Shown: positions 32,576 to 45,010, counted from the stretch's first letter. The stretch is 64,000 nt of DNA from Saccopteryx bilineata (GCF_036850765.1 NC_089490.1:106882574-106946573); one strand, 5' to 3'. The notes: generated by a model from the sequence alone, not told the origin. Translations and numbers: made by a program.

Positions 32576-33275
32576 GTTTGGGATATTGTTAGTAGAGAAA
32601 AATGAAGCCTTAAATACATATAAAAGAAGAAAAGACAAAAATCAATGCTTAAATATCTATCAAAAAAGTTGGCAAAAGAATAGCAAATTAAATCCAAAGA
32701 AAGTAAAAGGAAGGAAATAATAAAGATAAGAGCAGAAATTAACAAAATAAAAAAATAAACATTCAAAAGAAAATAATCAGCAAGACCAAAATTTGTTTTC
32801 TTGAATAGACTAATAAAATTGATAACCCCCCCAAAAATAATTAAAAGAAAGAGAAAGAGAAAGCACAAATAACCAGTATAAATGAGAGGACAGACATTAA
32901 AGAGATAATTATAGGTTATTATAAACATTTTTTATGAATAAACTTGTCAACTGAGATAAAATGGAAAAATTCCTAGAAAAACACAAGAGGATATAAACAT
33001 TTAAATAATTCCATATCTATTCAAAACAGTAAATCTATAATTTAAATCTTCCTATAAAAAAAATCTAGGCCCAGATGGTTTTAGTAATGAATTCTTCCAA
33101 ATACTTAAGGAAGAAATAACACAAATCTTATATAGACTTTCTCACACAAAGAATACTTCTCAACTCTTATTAGACCAGCAAACCTAGATACCTGAAAAAT
33201 ATTACAAAAAAAATTCAGTTTTTCTCATGAATATTCATGATATTTTTAACAAAAATTATATAAATAAGATATATA

Positions 33276-33836
33276 AGGTCTACCAGAAAGTTCTGTCCAT
33301 TTCTATCACAACAAGTTTCGACATGTAAGCACATGTTTATTTGGCGCATGTGTGCCTCTCTATTTTTATCACTTAATGTATACATACTGATGTAGCAAAT
33401 TAACTAAAACAAAGTTGATTCACATTAGTCTTATGTGTGAAGCTGTAGTGTACCCATGGCTACTGATAAAGTTTACTTATGCCACTGTAATTTGTACGAA
33501 TTTCAACAAAGAAGAAATGCTACAGAAACATGTTTGTCACATCCACCATATTCCCTGAACTTAGCACCCTCTGACTATCACTTGTTTTTGTCTTTACAAA
33601 ATTTTTTGAAGGGCAAAAAATTTCAAAACTGAAGAAGATATCAAACAAGCACTGGTTCAATTTTTCACATCAAAAGATAAAACATTTTTCAAAAATGGGA
33701 TATACAAATTGCCCTCACGCTGGCAAGAAATCATTAATAATAATGGCAATTATATTATTTAATAAAGTTTATTGACAGTAAGAAAAATTTGTATTTTGTT
33801 TTATTCCAAAAATGGACAGAACTTTCCAGTAGACCT
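33276..33836 (+). mobile_element. Internally deleted mariner transposon, about 561 bp
   Basis: Terminal inverted repeats of about 28 bp begin AGGTCTACCAGAAAGTTCTG on the left, with the inverse ending CCAGTAGACCT on the right. TA target duplications flank both ends (33274-33275 and 33837-33838). Remnants of the transposase are present: an N-terminal start near 33457 reading MATDKVYLCHCNLYEFQQRR, then an abrupt join to the C-terminal region with the PPYS...LAPSDYHLF motif that contains the last catalytic aspartate region of mariner. Most of the middle, about half of a usual 1.2-1.3 kb element, is gone, so it was never autonomous in this form. It interrupts the old LINE-1. Confidence 0.93.
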
Positions 33837-35809
33837 TATACAAAAAGAGTATACATTGTGACCAAGTCAGGTTTTTTTCTCCAACAAAGCACAGTTGATT
33901 TAACATTAGAAAATCGCCACTATAATTCAATACATTAATAAAAAAAGAAAAACTAAGTAATCATATCAATAGTTGTGAAAAATATTTAACAAAATTCAAT
34001 ATCCGTACATGGCATAAAATAATCATGGAAAACTAGAAATATAGGGAACTTTCTTAATTTTAAAAAAATTATAAAACCTTATAGCAAACTTGATATTTAA
34101 TGATGAACTATCATAAAATTTTTTTTCTGAGATTGAGGTTGAGAAAGAAATGGACACTCACTATTGTATTACCACTATCAGCATTGTATTGGAGGGCCTA
34201 GCATTTGCATAAGGATTGACAATCCAAAATAATCTACAAATAATACATTAGTATTAGTAAGAGACTCAAGCAAAACTAAAAATATTATAAGAAAAACTAA
34301 ACAAGATATAAATAAAGATAGAAATATACCATGGATTCTCCCCAAAATACTCTATAGAGTTAATTTTATCTTAACCAAAATTTAGTAGCTTCTATTAGAT
34401 ATTATCAAGTTGACTTAAAATTTTTCACAGAAATGCAATAGCCTCCCAGTTACAAAAGAGGAAGAACAAGTTTGGACCTCCTATACTACTGGGTATTATA
34501 GTTATATAGCTATAATAATTAAAACATCATGGTATTATCGGGACAACAACAGACAAACCAATGGAGCAAAATATAGTCTAGATAGAGAACCAAAAATATA
34601 TGAACACTTGATTCATGACAAAGGAGCATAACAAAGCAGTGAAGAGAGGATAATCTTTTCAATAAAATGTCTGGTCAAGTGGAAGAATTATATTAACCCC
34701 TGTTTTCACACCATACTCTTAAAAATGTAATTCCAGATGGACTGTGAGTCTCAGTGTAAAAGAAAAAACCCCCACCAATACTGTTTGTGGAAGATAATGT
34801 AGAGAATATCATCATGATATAAGTTGGGCAAAGATTTCTGAAACAGGATATAAAATCACTAAACATAATGGAATTGGTTGATAAACTGGAGTATATTCCA
34901 ACTGAGAACTTGTGTTTCTCAAAGGCACTATTCAGAGAGTGAAGATGCAAACCACACTTAAGAGATGGTTTGTATACATGTAATCAACAAAAGACTTATA
35001 TTCACTCTTACAAGTCAAGATTTTTAAAAAGACACTTGTCTTTTTTATGCCATATGGGCTGAGGACTTGAATAAACATTTCTCCCAAGATCACACAGATG
35101 GCCAAGAGATGCATAAAAAGATGCTCAGCACCACTAATCACTAGGAAAATGCAAATTAGAACCACGCTGAGATATAACTTGTCAAAATGGCTGTCATCAA
35201 TAAAACAAGTGTTGGTGAAGATGTGGAGAAAAGGGAACCCTCCTGCACTGTTGGTGGGATTGTATATTGGTGTAGCCACTATAGAAAACAGTGTGGAGGC
35301 TTCTCAAAAATTAAAAATAGAACTACCATATGACCCAGCAATTTCGCTTCTGAGTATTTGTCTGAAGAAATCCAAAATGCTAATTTGAAAAGACATATGC
35401 ACCCTTGTGTTTATTGCAGTATTATTTACAGTACCAAGATATGGAAACAGCCCAAGTGTCCACTGATAGGTGAATGGAGAAGTGGTGTATATATATAATA
35501 GAGTATTATTTATAAAAAGAAGGAAATCTTGTTTTTTGTGACAACATGGATGAACCTAGAGGGTATCATGTTAAATGAAGTAAGTCAAAAACAGAGAAAG
35601 ACAAACACCATATAATTTTACTTATATGTGGACTCTCAAAAACAAAATAAATGAACCAACAAAATCGAAACAAGCTAACAGATACAAAGAATAAATTGAT
35701 GGTTGCCAGATGGGAGGGGAGTTTGGGGATGGATGCAAAAAGGGGAGGGATTAAGATATATAAATTGCCAGTTATAAAAAAGACAAACAAACCAATTTAA
35801 AAATGCACA

Positions 35810-36130
35810 AAAGAAGAAGCATTTCACATCTAAATGTTAAATGATCAATAAGCACATGAAAAGGTCCTTGAGATCATCAGAAGGCAAATTAAAATCACAG
35901 TCTGATACAATTACAAACCAAGTAGAATAACAATTTTAAATGTTGACAAATGTGGCACCCCATTGGTATTCAGATACTGCAGGTAAGAGCGTAAATTGGT
36001 ACAACTACTTGGGAAAACTGAGCATTTGTACAAACTTTGATCCAGCAATTCTATTGCAGGTATGTACCCAAGAAAAATGCTTGTGTCTGTTCACCAAAAA
36101 TGCCTACAGAAGATGTGATGCCATACGGCA
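35810..36130 (+). mobile_element. Second old LINE-1 ORF2 fragment
   Basis: Independent ORF2 C-terminal-like code follows the end of the previous element: AAATGATCAATAAGCACATG, GAGCGTAAATTGGTACAACT and TTTGATCCAGCAATTCTATT. The copy is short and has many stops. Confidence 0.7.
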
Positions 36131-37219
36131 TACACAGCATTGCCAGTGACAAATTTTGCCCAAAATATTTAACCTGAATCTATCCAAGCATTTAAATCTA
36201 ACTTCCAGTTTACAGTAAATGCAAGGTAAAGAGAAACCATGATACCACAAGAAAATACTCAGATAAATCCAAAATACTGGATACTGTATCAAATGACCTG
36301 AGCCCTATAAAGTCACTGCTAAGGAGGAACAAAACAAAACAAAGGTGAGAAACCCCCCCACACACACACACACACAAATTCAGCACATCAACCAGGGCTG
36401 GATAGTGGTTGAAAAAATAAGAAAACAACACACACAAAAAATCTTCCACGTGACAATCTTGTGACAGCTGGGGAAATCTGAAGGCTTGATATCAGATGTT
36501 ATTATAAAATTATTGCTATTTTTTTCATTGTGTGAAATGATATAGAGGTATATTTTCATCCCCAAGAGGTACATGATTTTATGTTTAGGGGAAGTGTTAT
36601 GATGTCTATAATATATTTTCAAATATTTAGCAAAAACAGGTATAGATAGATGACAGATGAATGGATGTAGACATAGGTCTTTCTATATGTTGAGGAGTAA
36701 GGTAAATATAGCAGTAGGTTACAAGTTGTTTCATTTAGGCAGTGAATATTTATTTTAGTGTTTATTATGCTAGTCTTTCAACTGGTCTATATGTTTAAAA
36801 TTTTAATTAAGAAAATTTTAATGGAATTTTACACCTAGACTTCTTCAGAAGGGCAATCAATTTCTATTCTAAGAAAATAGAAAATAGAAACCCTAAAATG
36901 TATATTATGGGTGTAGTCTATGTTAGAGATTATTGTTGGAACTCCAATTAGAAAACTTTTTAAAAGCCAAAGAAAATGTCTGGGTTCTACATCAAAAGTC
37001 TGGTTCATGATGTACACTGATATGTTTTATGTTTAAATAAAATGGTTAATGGATGTGCACATCACCTTTTAATAATTACCATCCAACACAAAAGCAGGGC
37101 TGCTTACCATCTTGTTGCACCAGGAGAGTCTTCTCTCATCCTATTTATTTTTCCAGAAGGCCCAACAGCATTAATGAAAGGTTATACCAATCTAAGGAAT
37201 GTGGGATGAAATTCTGAAG
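36131..37219. other. Unique AT-rich DNA with a short (CA)n
   Basis: A (CA)n run of about 10 units is at 36358-36376. No gene was recognised. Minus-strand frames at 36104-37017 are AT-rich chance frames. Confidence 0.45.
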
Positions 37220-37385
37220 ATGTATGTATGACCTTGGGAAAGTCACTTAACCAATAGGAGCCCAGTTTTTTTTCACATGAAAGGTGAGACTTACCTCATA
37301 GAATTTTTGCAGGGGTGAAATGAGACAATGTCTCTATAGAAACTCTATAATAAAGATGCACAACAAATAAATTAGTCTGTGGTGG
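37220..37385 (+). repeat. MIR fragment
   Basis: GACCTTGGGAAAGTCACTTA, CTTACCTCATAGAATTTTTG and GGGGTGAAATGAGACAATGT are MIR phrases in order. Confidence 0.75.
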
Positions 37386-37798
37386 CGTTATGTATAGGGA
37401 TGTCTGGCAAGAGGAAGAGGGTAATGATATACCAGCTGAGGCATTAACTATTGCTGAAGTCACATAGGAAATGGAGGCTCTGCTTTCAATAAAAATCCTT
37501 AAGGGAGAAAATTTACCAAAGGGGTAAATTTACCAAAGGTGCTTCAAAGGACCTGATTCTCATAAAAAGGTTGAACAGAAGTTCTTGATAAATACTGTGT
37601 GATTAAATAGGCAAATCAGCAACATATTGATCCATTACTCTTATAGAGGGGGCAGAGAGGTAGGACTGATTTCTGCCCTTCCTTACATACCCCTTAGGCT
37701 GCAAGGTGCCCTTCCTTTTTCTTTTTGCTACTGTCCTTAGGTTCACTACTACTTGATTTGGCTGCAAGAATTTACCAAGACTAGAAAAAGGTGAGACC
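37386..37798. other. Unique DNA
   Basis: No gene or repeat was recognised. The minus-strand frame at 37603-37950 continues into the SINE and is not a gene. A short duplication of AATTTACCAAAGG lies near 37509-37537. Confidence 0.5.
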
Positions 37799-38175
37799 GC
37801 CCTGGCTGGTTGGCGCAGTGGTAGAGCATCAAACCGGCATGTGGAAGTCCCAGGTTCGATTCCTGGATAGGGCACACAGGAGAAGCACCCATCTGCTTCT
37901 CTACCCTTCTCCCTCTCCTTTCTGTCTATCTCTCTCTTTCCCTCCCACAACTAAGACTCCATTGGAGCAAAGTTGGCCCAGGCACTGAAGATGGCTCCAT
38001 GTCCTCTGCCTCAGGCACTAGAATGGCTCTAGTTGCAATGGAACAATGCCCCAGATGGGCAGAGCATCGCCTCCTAGTGGGCATGCCAGGTAGATCCTGG
38101 TCAGGCACATGCAGGAGTCTATCTCTCTGCCTCCCTGCTTCTCATGTCAGCAAAAAATACAGAAAAAAAGAAAAA
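37799..38175 (+). mobile_element. Ves/Rhin-type bat SINE, plus strand
   Basis: The head reads GCCCTGGCTGGTTGGCGCAG with an A box at about 37812-37827 and a B box GGTTCGATTCC at 37853-37863. The body follows the same order as the other copies, then GCAAAAAATACAG and an A/G-rich tail. Imperfect 15-bp duplications flank it: GAAAAAGGTGAGACC (37784-37798) and GAAAAAGATGGGACC (38176-38190), 13 of 15 matching. It is more diverged than the 20.8 kb copy, hence older. Confidence 0.93.
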
Positions 38176-38243
38176 GAAAAAGATGGGACCCTGGACCTCT
38201 GCTGCCTGAGAAATCCTGGCCAGGAAGCTGGCTTTATCTAGAG

Positions 38244-38386
38244 CAGTGGTTCTCATTGTGTCTGCTCTTTAGAATGACCTGAGGCTCAGCCCGCACTCTC
38301 GACAAATTAAGATTCATCACTAGAATTGAGATTCAGATATTGTCATTTTTCAAGATTTTGTTATATAGCAAAGTTGGGGACCACTG
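38244..38386 (+). repeat. MER5-like hAT relic
   Basis: It starts CAGTGGTTCTCA and ends GGGGACCACTG, short inverted ends as in MER5-type hAT elements. Internal AGAATGACCTGAGGC resembles the AGAATCACCTGG core. An 8-bp duplication was not evident. Confidence 0.65.
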
Positions 38387-38714
38387 GCAAGCAGTAAATA
38401 TAGACAGCTCTAAAAAATCCCAGTGTTGAATACAAAAGGTAGAAAACAATTTACAACATAATATCATCTAAGGATAAATTTTAGCATACACACAAAACAA
38501 AGCTATATGTTTTCACATATGCACACACACAAAAATTCTAAAGACCTATACCAAATCTCAGGTAGGGGGAGAAGGGAGGGGACTAGGAGTGATGTTAGAG
38601 AATAAATGGGGTAAAATAAAATTAATCAATATAGAGGCCTTACACAGACCTTAAAGCTAGATACTAAGGAGTGTGGCCCCTACAAGTCCAATCCCAGTAG
38701 TTAATATGAATAGA
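38387..38714. other. Unique DNA
   Basis: A short CACACACACA stretch lies near 38520. No gene was recognised. Confidence 0.5.
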
Positions 38715-38900
38715 ACACTTACGAACGTCAGACACAGTGGCATTACTTTACATCCCTCATCTCTGTCAATTTTCATAACAGTGATGAGGTAGATATTATT
38801 TTGAATAATTTTTCATATGAGAAAACTAAGGCTTAAGAGTTCAAGAATATTAACTAAGGTTGTACAACTAGTAAGTGGCAGAGCTGGATATAAGCCTTAT
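38715..38900 (+). repeat. MIR SINE
   Basis: ATTTTCATAACAGTGATGAG, GGTAGATATTATTTTGAATA, GAGAAAACTAAGGCTTAAGA and ACTAGTAAGTGGCAGAGCTG are a clear MIR centre and 3' part. Confidence 0.8.
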
Positions 38901-39955
38901 TATCTGCTTGACCAGAGTTGAGGCTGTCTTTTCTCCGTTCATGGCCTGCTTTGGGTCTTCTTGAGCATCTGCTAGAAAGAAAGCTGCCTTCTCCCAGCTT
39001 CGCACTTCATTCCGTTCCTTACCAAGGGTGACGTTGAGACTGATCGTCCAATGCTCTGTGCCCAAGGCAGAGGAAGGAGCCCGATGTACAATGTTCTTGA
39101 CACAGAAACATCCAAGACCGGTCTCAAGTTCCTCGTGAGGACCAGCAACATCTGTTGGTTTCAAACAGCAGAAAGAAGCCTCATATGGTAGACTTGAGAA
39201 AAAGGATGGTAGTGGCTAAGGTGGAGAAAAGGGACCTCAGGGCTCTTTCAATATATTTTATTTGTTTTAATTTAACATATTTAATAACACTAAGTATATC
39301 CTTTCCCTTACAGTTGACTCAGCTTGTGGAAGACTTATGTGTATCTTTATATCCACTATTCACAACACCTATTTCTGAGGACAGGATCTTCACCCCAATC
39401 TCGGGACCTTTAGAAATGAATTATAATAATAATAATGTATTTATTGAGTCGGGCAAAAATATTTGTCCCCATTTGCCTCAGAGAAAACAGAGGGGCAACT
39501 TTATTTCTCAGCTAGAAAGTGATGAGGCAGAAGAAACCATTAAGTGTACTCTATTTGTCATCTGGGTTGGCGCCCTCTAGAGGTGAGTTGTGCCTTTCTC
39601 GCCTCCCAAGTGGATATCCAATTATCTAAGTAGATTTCTTTATCCCAGAAGCCGGCCCTCCACCAGGCTGTGCTCTACCCTTGGGGTGCACTCATAGGGT
39701 TAGAACAGAGTAGGCTGGCCCTTTGTTTTGGATGCATGTGCCTCTGCTTTGGTGGTGGTGGGAGTATCTAGAAGGACTGAAAACCCTCTTCTCCCACTGA
39801 AAAGTATTTCCCTTGCTGCCCTGCCACATTATCTGAAGTCATCCCATTAGATTATGGAATTAAAAACTTTTGTTAAAATATAAATCTCTAATATGAAGGG
39901 TGTGAAAAAATAAGGAAACCTTTTCAAAAATTTCTGTGCCTAATATGCCACTTGA
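38901..39955. other. Unique DNA, no gene recognised
   Basis: The open frames at 38868-39164 (minus) and 39155-39580 (plus, 141 residues) have no domain or splice support. An (ATA)n-like patch lies at 39421-39437. Confidence 0.4.
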
Positions 39956-40100
39956 AAATTTATCGAAACTGCAGATTTTGAGCAAAGATTTTGATTCAAC
40001 AGGTACAGTGGGGCCTGGAAATCTGAAATTTTAATGGCACTTCTGGTTGTTCCGAAGATGGAGTTCCCTGAACCTCACTTTGAGAAATACTATGTTAATA
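39956..40100 (+). repeat. MER5-like hAT relic
   Basis: GATTTTGATTCAACAGGTAC, AGTGGGGCCTGGAAATCTGA and CCTCACTTTGAGAAATACTA correspond to the right half of a MER5A-like element. Confidence 0.6.
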
Positions 40101-40680
40101 TGAACACTTTGGCTTTAATGAGTTCATCAGACGCTTGGCCCAGCGGTCAGCTCAAACTATGACCACAGCTCTAATGAGACAGGAACAGGAGGTACAACTG
40201 CTTCTTCTCCGATCAGGTCTCTGTGCAGTTCAGAGTATGTCTCAGCTCATGGCTGGGAGAGGTCATTCAGGGCCTTAACTTAGACCCAAACTCAGCCCTA
40301 GTTCCCAGACTCACCAGGCTTTGCCTCACCCACGTTCGGGGGGATGATGATAAAGGCCTTGTGATACAGCAAGACCTCAGGCAGTAGTAGTTCTCCACTT
40401 TTCGGGACCACCCAAGAAGTAAAGGTGCAAAGAAGAAAGTGATATTTTGAATTGTGATGACACTGTTTTTAAACATATTCTTACATCCTCTGAAAGTTTT
40501 GGATGGTATTACAAAAGAGTGTCACACGAGGGCACTCTAGAGAATCAACAAGAGCAAAGGCCATAGGAAATGGGGAGAGGGGGGGTGCAATAATGAATAG
40601 TTTTCACTTTTTAGTCTGGTTGAGCCTCCCTAGCCTAGAAGAATCCATAGAGCTTCCAGCTGTGTGTGCATGGCCGTTCA
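40101..40680. other. Unique DNA
   Basis: No gene or repeat was recognised. The minus-strand frame at 40267-40476 has no domain. Confidence 0.45.
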
Positions 40681-40681
40681 T

Positions 40682-40786
40682 GGTGTGTGTGTATGTATGT
40701 ATGTGTGTGTATGTATGTATGTGTGTGTGTGTGTATGTGTGTGTGTATATGTGTGTGTGTATGTATGTGTGTGTGTGTGTGTGTTG
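40682..40786 (+). repeat. (TG)n/(TATG)n microsatellite
   Basis: About 105 bp of alternating TG with interspersed TATG units. Frames across it encode only repetitive peptides. Alternating purine-pyrimidine sequence could adopt Z-DNA. Confidence 0.96.
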
Positions 40787-41320
40787 CACACATAGGGTGG
40801 TGGTGGTAATAAAGAGTAGAAATTGATGAGGGACCAAAGGGATAGAAAACTAAAATAATGAGCCTTCACAGATCACCTTTGCTGTGATTGGAGAGACAGT
40901 TTTTTGCACCGTCCTTAAAATGTCCCCATCCTTTCCTGTTAAGGGAAAAATATCATTTCCCACACAGAGTCCCTGAGAAGAGGCAGCACATGGAAAACAT
41001 GCCAGAAGAAAATGCAAACAGAGGGAGGCTCGTGGGCGCAGGCGCACCTCCCTGGGTCTGCTTTTGCTGGGACCCCGTGGGCCCCCCTCGCCAGCAGCCC
41101 TCACCGGCAGACAACAGGGGACCTGGGCTCTCTCCGGCAGCTGCCCGTGCAAGGCTTCGGCCCCAGAAAAAGCAGCTCCAGTTACACATTAGTCACTAAA
41201 ATAACAGCGATCAAAGGGAGCAGAAGGCATGAAACGGCTTCATTTTCCCGATTTAATTACAGGACTGGAAGACCCATTTAGACCTGGAAGGAACCTGATT
41301 TTAATTTGTTATAAAACAGT
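40787..41320. other. Unique DNA with a GC-rich core at 41030-41165
   Basis: The core contains GTGGGCGCAGGCGCACCTCC and further C/G-rich sequence with several CpGs in otherwise AT-rich surroundings. Frames on both strands (40850-41152, 40953-41189, 40888-41199, 41012-41281) overlap and none can be supported as an exon. It could be a small regulatory patch. Confidence 0.35.
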
Positions 41321-43279
41321 TGAGTAAGGTCCTGGTTATTATTGTCATTTCCCTGCTTCCCCAGCTTTTCTCCCCTTGCCTTCCCTCCACACCTTCAGTG
41401 CAAACTTTTCCTGGGCCCTTGGGCCCTTTTCAGCCTCTTCCACAGGCCCATGATGAGAAATATCAATGAAAACCCACATCTGCCCTCTTTTCACCTGGGA
41501 AGGCTGAGTCAAGAGGCTGAAGGGCCCAGTCAGAGCCCATAGGGAAGGCCCTGTAGACTGTCCTGGGCCCCGAAAGGGATGACGTCAGGTGAGGGATGAA
41601 GGGACCTCCCCTTCAGGGCAAGTGCCCTGAGTGGTCTCATTGTGAAGGTATTTGGTCATCTGAAAAAAGGGGCCCATGGCTGCTGGATCAGATGACAGTG
41701 CTCCAAATGCTTTCTGAGTTACAAGTTGTTTTACGAGGCAGTGGAAGACGTGATCAAAGCAGCGTTGCAGGCACCTGTGATTGACTTTCTGCTCCCTTGA
41801 ACACACACGCGTACACGTACACATGCATGCATGCGCATATGAATCCTGCTGCCCTAAAGCCAGGCTTTGCCCTTCGAAAGGCTGGACGACAAAAACAGCC
41901 CAGGGAATATGTTGTCATCTTAGAAGCTGGCTGGTTTTTATACTTGTGAAATGGCAAAGTATAATGAGGTCGTTGCTTCATGAAGATAAGGCCACCAGGT
42001 TATTGGGAAGGGGGCAATGATGAGATACTTCTTGTTGGGTTTTTCATTATACATAAAGCATTCAGTAGTGGGCAAAACTGTCTGAAGCTGGGATTGGCCA
42101 CACAGACAGGTGGGGGCTGGAAGTCAGGGTGGTAGTGCAGTTTCCAGACCAGTTCTGCCACTGCCCAGCTGGGTGAATTTGGGAGGGGCGCCCTCTGGGG
42201 TTCATGCTCTTTCTCTGTGCTCATAGATTGTTCTCCCTGGGCCCCTTCAGCTCCAAGTCTTCTTTGAGGCTCAAACACCTGTGCACACCCTGCATAGGAG
42301 GCCGCTGCTCTTTTCATGTACGCTGCATTGGGATTGGTTTGGAATTTTACTTATTCTCCACAAGGTTCAAGTTGAATGCAAGGTGTGTGTCTTTCTCCTA
42401 CCTCCCAGGAATTAACACACAATGGAAATTACAGACAGAAAGTAGCTGAAGCAGATAAAGATGGAAGGTTTTGACTTCTCTTTCTCTTCCTTTTTCTTTG
42501 GACCTCTTTGTCCATATTGAAGCCCAACTCTGGTTTTCTCCCTCCACGCTCCTGTTTACCAGTGACACAGGACAGGGATTTTTCTGCAAATCTTACTTGG
42601 TCCTCATTTAAAATTTGGATTGAGCTCTTCCTTGTGAAATGGATCCACTTTTCTTTTTCTTTTTTTTACATGCTGAAGATAAAAAGCAATTAGGATAGAA
42701 TCTGTACAACAAAGCAAAATTTCATTGATATCTTCTCTTAATCAAAAGTAACAAGTTTATTTACAAATCATATATGTTCAGATAACACATGGAAGCCAGC
42801 TCAATGCTGATTTCACATTGAGGTTGAAATGTGTGCACTCCAAACTGATAAGAAGTCATACATGGAGAAATTATATTCTGTGTAATGTGCTTGGCAATGT
42901 AAATAACCTCGTCTGAAGGCCTGTGATAGGCTCTGGCAAAGGGTGGAAAGGCAAGAAAGGGTGGAAAGAATTTTAACTTTAGAATTCCTTGTCTGTGACT
43001 ATTTAGGACCCTGATTGTAAGATAGATACACAAGGGTTTTTTTGTTTAAATAACTTAATGTTTATTAAGGGCTTAAATAAAAGTTTTTATAACATTTATT
43101 TATCTTTCCCCAAAGGGCCAAAGAGTAGGCAAGAGGTTTTAATCTTCCTAGGCCAGTGAGATTGCACTTTAAGGAACACTGGTTTCATATTTATTCAATT
43201 TTGTCCAGTTAGAATTTTTCAATTTTTATTTTGGCTACTTTGTACACTGAAAGGCTTAGGTGTATTGTTCTACCTAAAC
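41321..43279. other. Unique DNA, no gene recognised
   Basis: A perfect CRE palindrome TGACGTCA occurs at 41580-41587. Numerous short frames on both strands lack domains. An ACACGTACACATGCATGC-like alternating patch lies near 41813-41837. Confidence 0.4.
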
Positions 43280-43400
43280 TTGTTTGATTGCATTCTATAG
43301 ATCACCAGACACACGAGGGAGAGGCTATGTCTCATTCTTCTTCTCTCTCATTCTGGAACTCAGTACACTGCCTGAAGTACAGTCGACTTTAAAAAGATGT
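43280..43400 (+). repeat. Possible L2 fragment
   Basis: GGGAGAGGCTATGTCTCATT followed by AACTCAGTACACTGCCTGAA resembles the last part of L2, decayed. Confidence 0.4.
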
Positions 43401-44039
43401 TCACACAGCTCACTGAGTCAGAGCCTCAGCTGTGATAGAAACTAGCTATAGAACATAGATAGCCTCAGGCTCTGAAAGACAAAACATAAACGTTATTTGA
43501 CCTCCAAAGTGGCCACTCTTTGCATCTTTGCACTAATTCATACCATCAGCCGTAGATTTTTGCATTATCATTCAGCTAGAGTCCGTACTAAGCTTGCTCG
43601 TCTTGTCTTCTTGCTTAAAGGAAATGAAGGGGCATTGGAGGCGGGACCTCAACAGATTTTCCTTCACTTGTCATTGCCCAGGCCCCACGTTCTCCTGCTG
43701 GGGATGCTTCCTCCTACTCTCTACTTGTCTGAAACCTGGTCACCAGTCAAGGGTTAGCCCAGGCCTCACCAGAAAGCCCACTCTCCTCATTGGTACCTTC
43801 TCTTCTGATCTTCCACAACACTTGTGTGTCTAGCAGCTCTTCTGAACCAGTCTTCACGCTGGCCAAGCCAAGTCTGTTGCCTTTGCACCCCTCACCTTAC
43901 TGATTCTGGTTAGAGCTAGAATCCTAATTTTCTTTCACCACGTTTTTCTTCCTACATTCCTGAGATCTGCAGTAGAAAACCACAGCATAGTGTTGAACAT
44001 CTTTAGTTTGTATTGCCTAATTAGTGACTCAGACACATC

Positions 44040-45010
44040 CTGCTGTTGGTTCTTATTTGTCTTCTCAAATATATCCAATCCATTATGGATCCTGTTACTT
44101 TTAACTCCAAAAAGTCTCACAAATCCATCCAGCTTTCTCCATCTCCACTGCCATCTCTCTAACTAGTCCAGGCTGGCATCTTTTCTCACTTAGGGTTTGG
44201 CTCTAATTTCCTGCTTGGGCCTGACCTGTGGTGGCACAGTGGATAAAGCACTGACCTGGAATGCTGAGGTCGCAGGTTCAAAACCCTGGGCTTATCTGGT
44301 CATGGCACATATAGGATGTTCATGCTTCCTGCTCTTCCCCCTCTCTCCTTTCTCTAAAATGAATAAAAATATTTCCTGCTTGGTGTTCCCATATCTCATC
44401 TGTTCTATACCCTGTAGCCAGAGTGATCCCAAAGTACAAAATGGTCTTCTCTCTCCCTGGCTTAAATGCAGCATTAGTCTCCCACTGCTTTTAAGAAGAT
44501 AAAACTTCTCAACATGAACTACAAGGTATATTCTGGTGTGTCTCCTGCCTACCTCTCCAACCTCATCCTCCAACAAGCTCGCCTTGATCTCTCAGCTCCA
44601 GAACAGCCTTCTTTCAGTTTCTGTATTTTCCAGATTTCTTTCTGCCATAAGACCTTTGCATACACAATTCCCTCTGCTTGATTTTTCCTCTCCTCTTCCT
44701 CCAAGTAACTGCTATTCAGAGTGCAAAACTGAGCTCTAATCCTTCCCTGATATCCCTAGCTAGGTCAAACCTCATTCTCATGATCCCATAGATCTTCCTT
44801 CAAAACACTTAGTTCAGTTTTCACTGTACAGGTATTGCTGTGTTTGCTTGATTAGTATCTGTTTCTATAATTGGCTGCAAGCTTCATGAGGATAGAGGTC
44901 ATATGTGATTCTGTTCACCATTGTGTCTCAATTATTTAGCCCAATTCTTGTCAAATTTCAGGTACTCAAATATTTATTGAATATTTATCGAATGGTGAAT
45001 ACTTAATAAA
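44040..45010 (+). repeat. L2 LINE 3' region split by a SINE
   Basis: L2 phrases in order: ATATCCAATCCATTATGGAT, TCTCCATCTCCACTGCCATC (before the SINE at 44219-44370), then GGCTTAAATGCAGCATTAGT, CATAAGACCTTTGCATACAC, TTGGCTGCAAGCTTCATGAG and ATATTTATTGAATATTTATC at the end. All frames here (44197-44739) are relics or chance. Confidence 0.8.
44219..44370 (+). mobile_element. Short second-family tRNA-derived SINE
   Basis: The head reads GCCTGACCTGTGGTGGCACA with A box and B box GGTTCAAAACC, then a CT-rich body and an AATGAATAAAAAT tail. A perfect 13-bp duplication, ATTTCCTGCTTGG, flanks it at 44206-44218 and 44371-44383. It shares its head type with the SINE at 25070-25504 but lacks the 22-bp modules. 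Confidence 0.93.

Larger units (their letters stand above)
30880..35805 (+). mobile_element. Decayed old LINE-1 (ORF2 and 3' UTR) with multiple later insertions
   Basis: Plus-strand ORF2 code can be followed in broken form. The endonuclease region is at 30880-30990 and 31818-32316 (for example CTCTAAAATAACCCATGGGTC near 32231). The RT region is at about 32576-33270 and 33837-34450 (CCAGATGGTTTTAGTAATGA is the GPDG-like motif region). The C-terminal region is at 34930-35400 (AACAGTGTGGAGGCTTCTCA), and the 3' UTR runs to about 35800. It is interrupted by two nested SINEs (31031-31802), a GC-richer insert (32317-32575) and a mariner (33276-33836). Many stops and frameshifts show long-dead status. 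The frames at 32440-32928, 34932-35279 and 35098-35388 are fragments or antisense shadows. Confidence 0.85.

Noticed and set aside
34932..35388. Frames of about 100 residues on both strands
   Set aside because: Fragments and antisense shadows of decayed LINE-1 ORF2.
37799..37870. Possible genuine tRNA gene
   Set aside because: The A and B boxes belong to the tRNA-derived head of a SINE, flanked by target duplications and an A-rich tail; no tRNA cloverleaf is completed.
39155..39580. 141-residue plus-strand frame in unique DNA
   Set aside because: No domain, no recognisable similarity and no splice or promoter context; chance length is plausible in 64 kb read in six frames. Kept only as unresolved unique DNA.
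40604..40869. Threonine/histidine-rich and valine/cysteine-rich frames
   Set aside because: Translation of the TG microsatellite.
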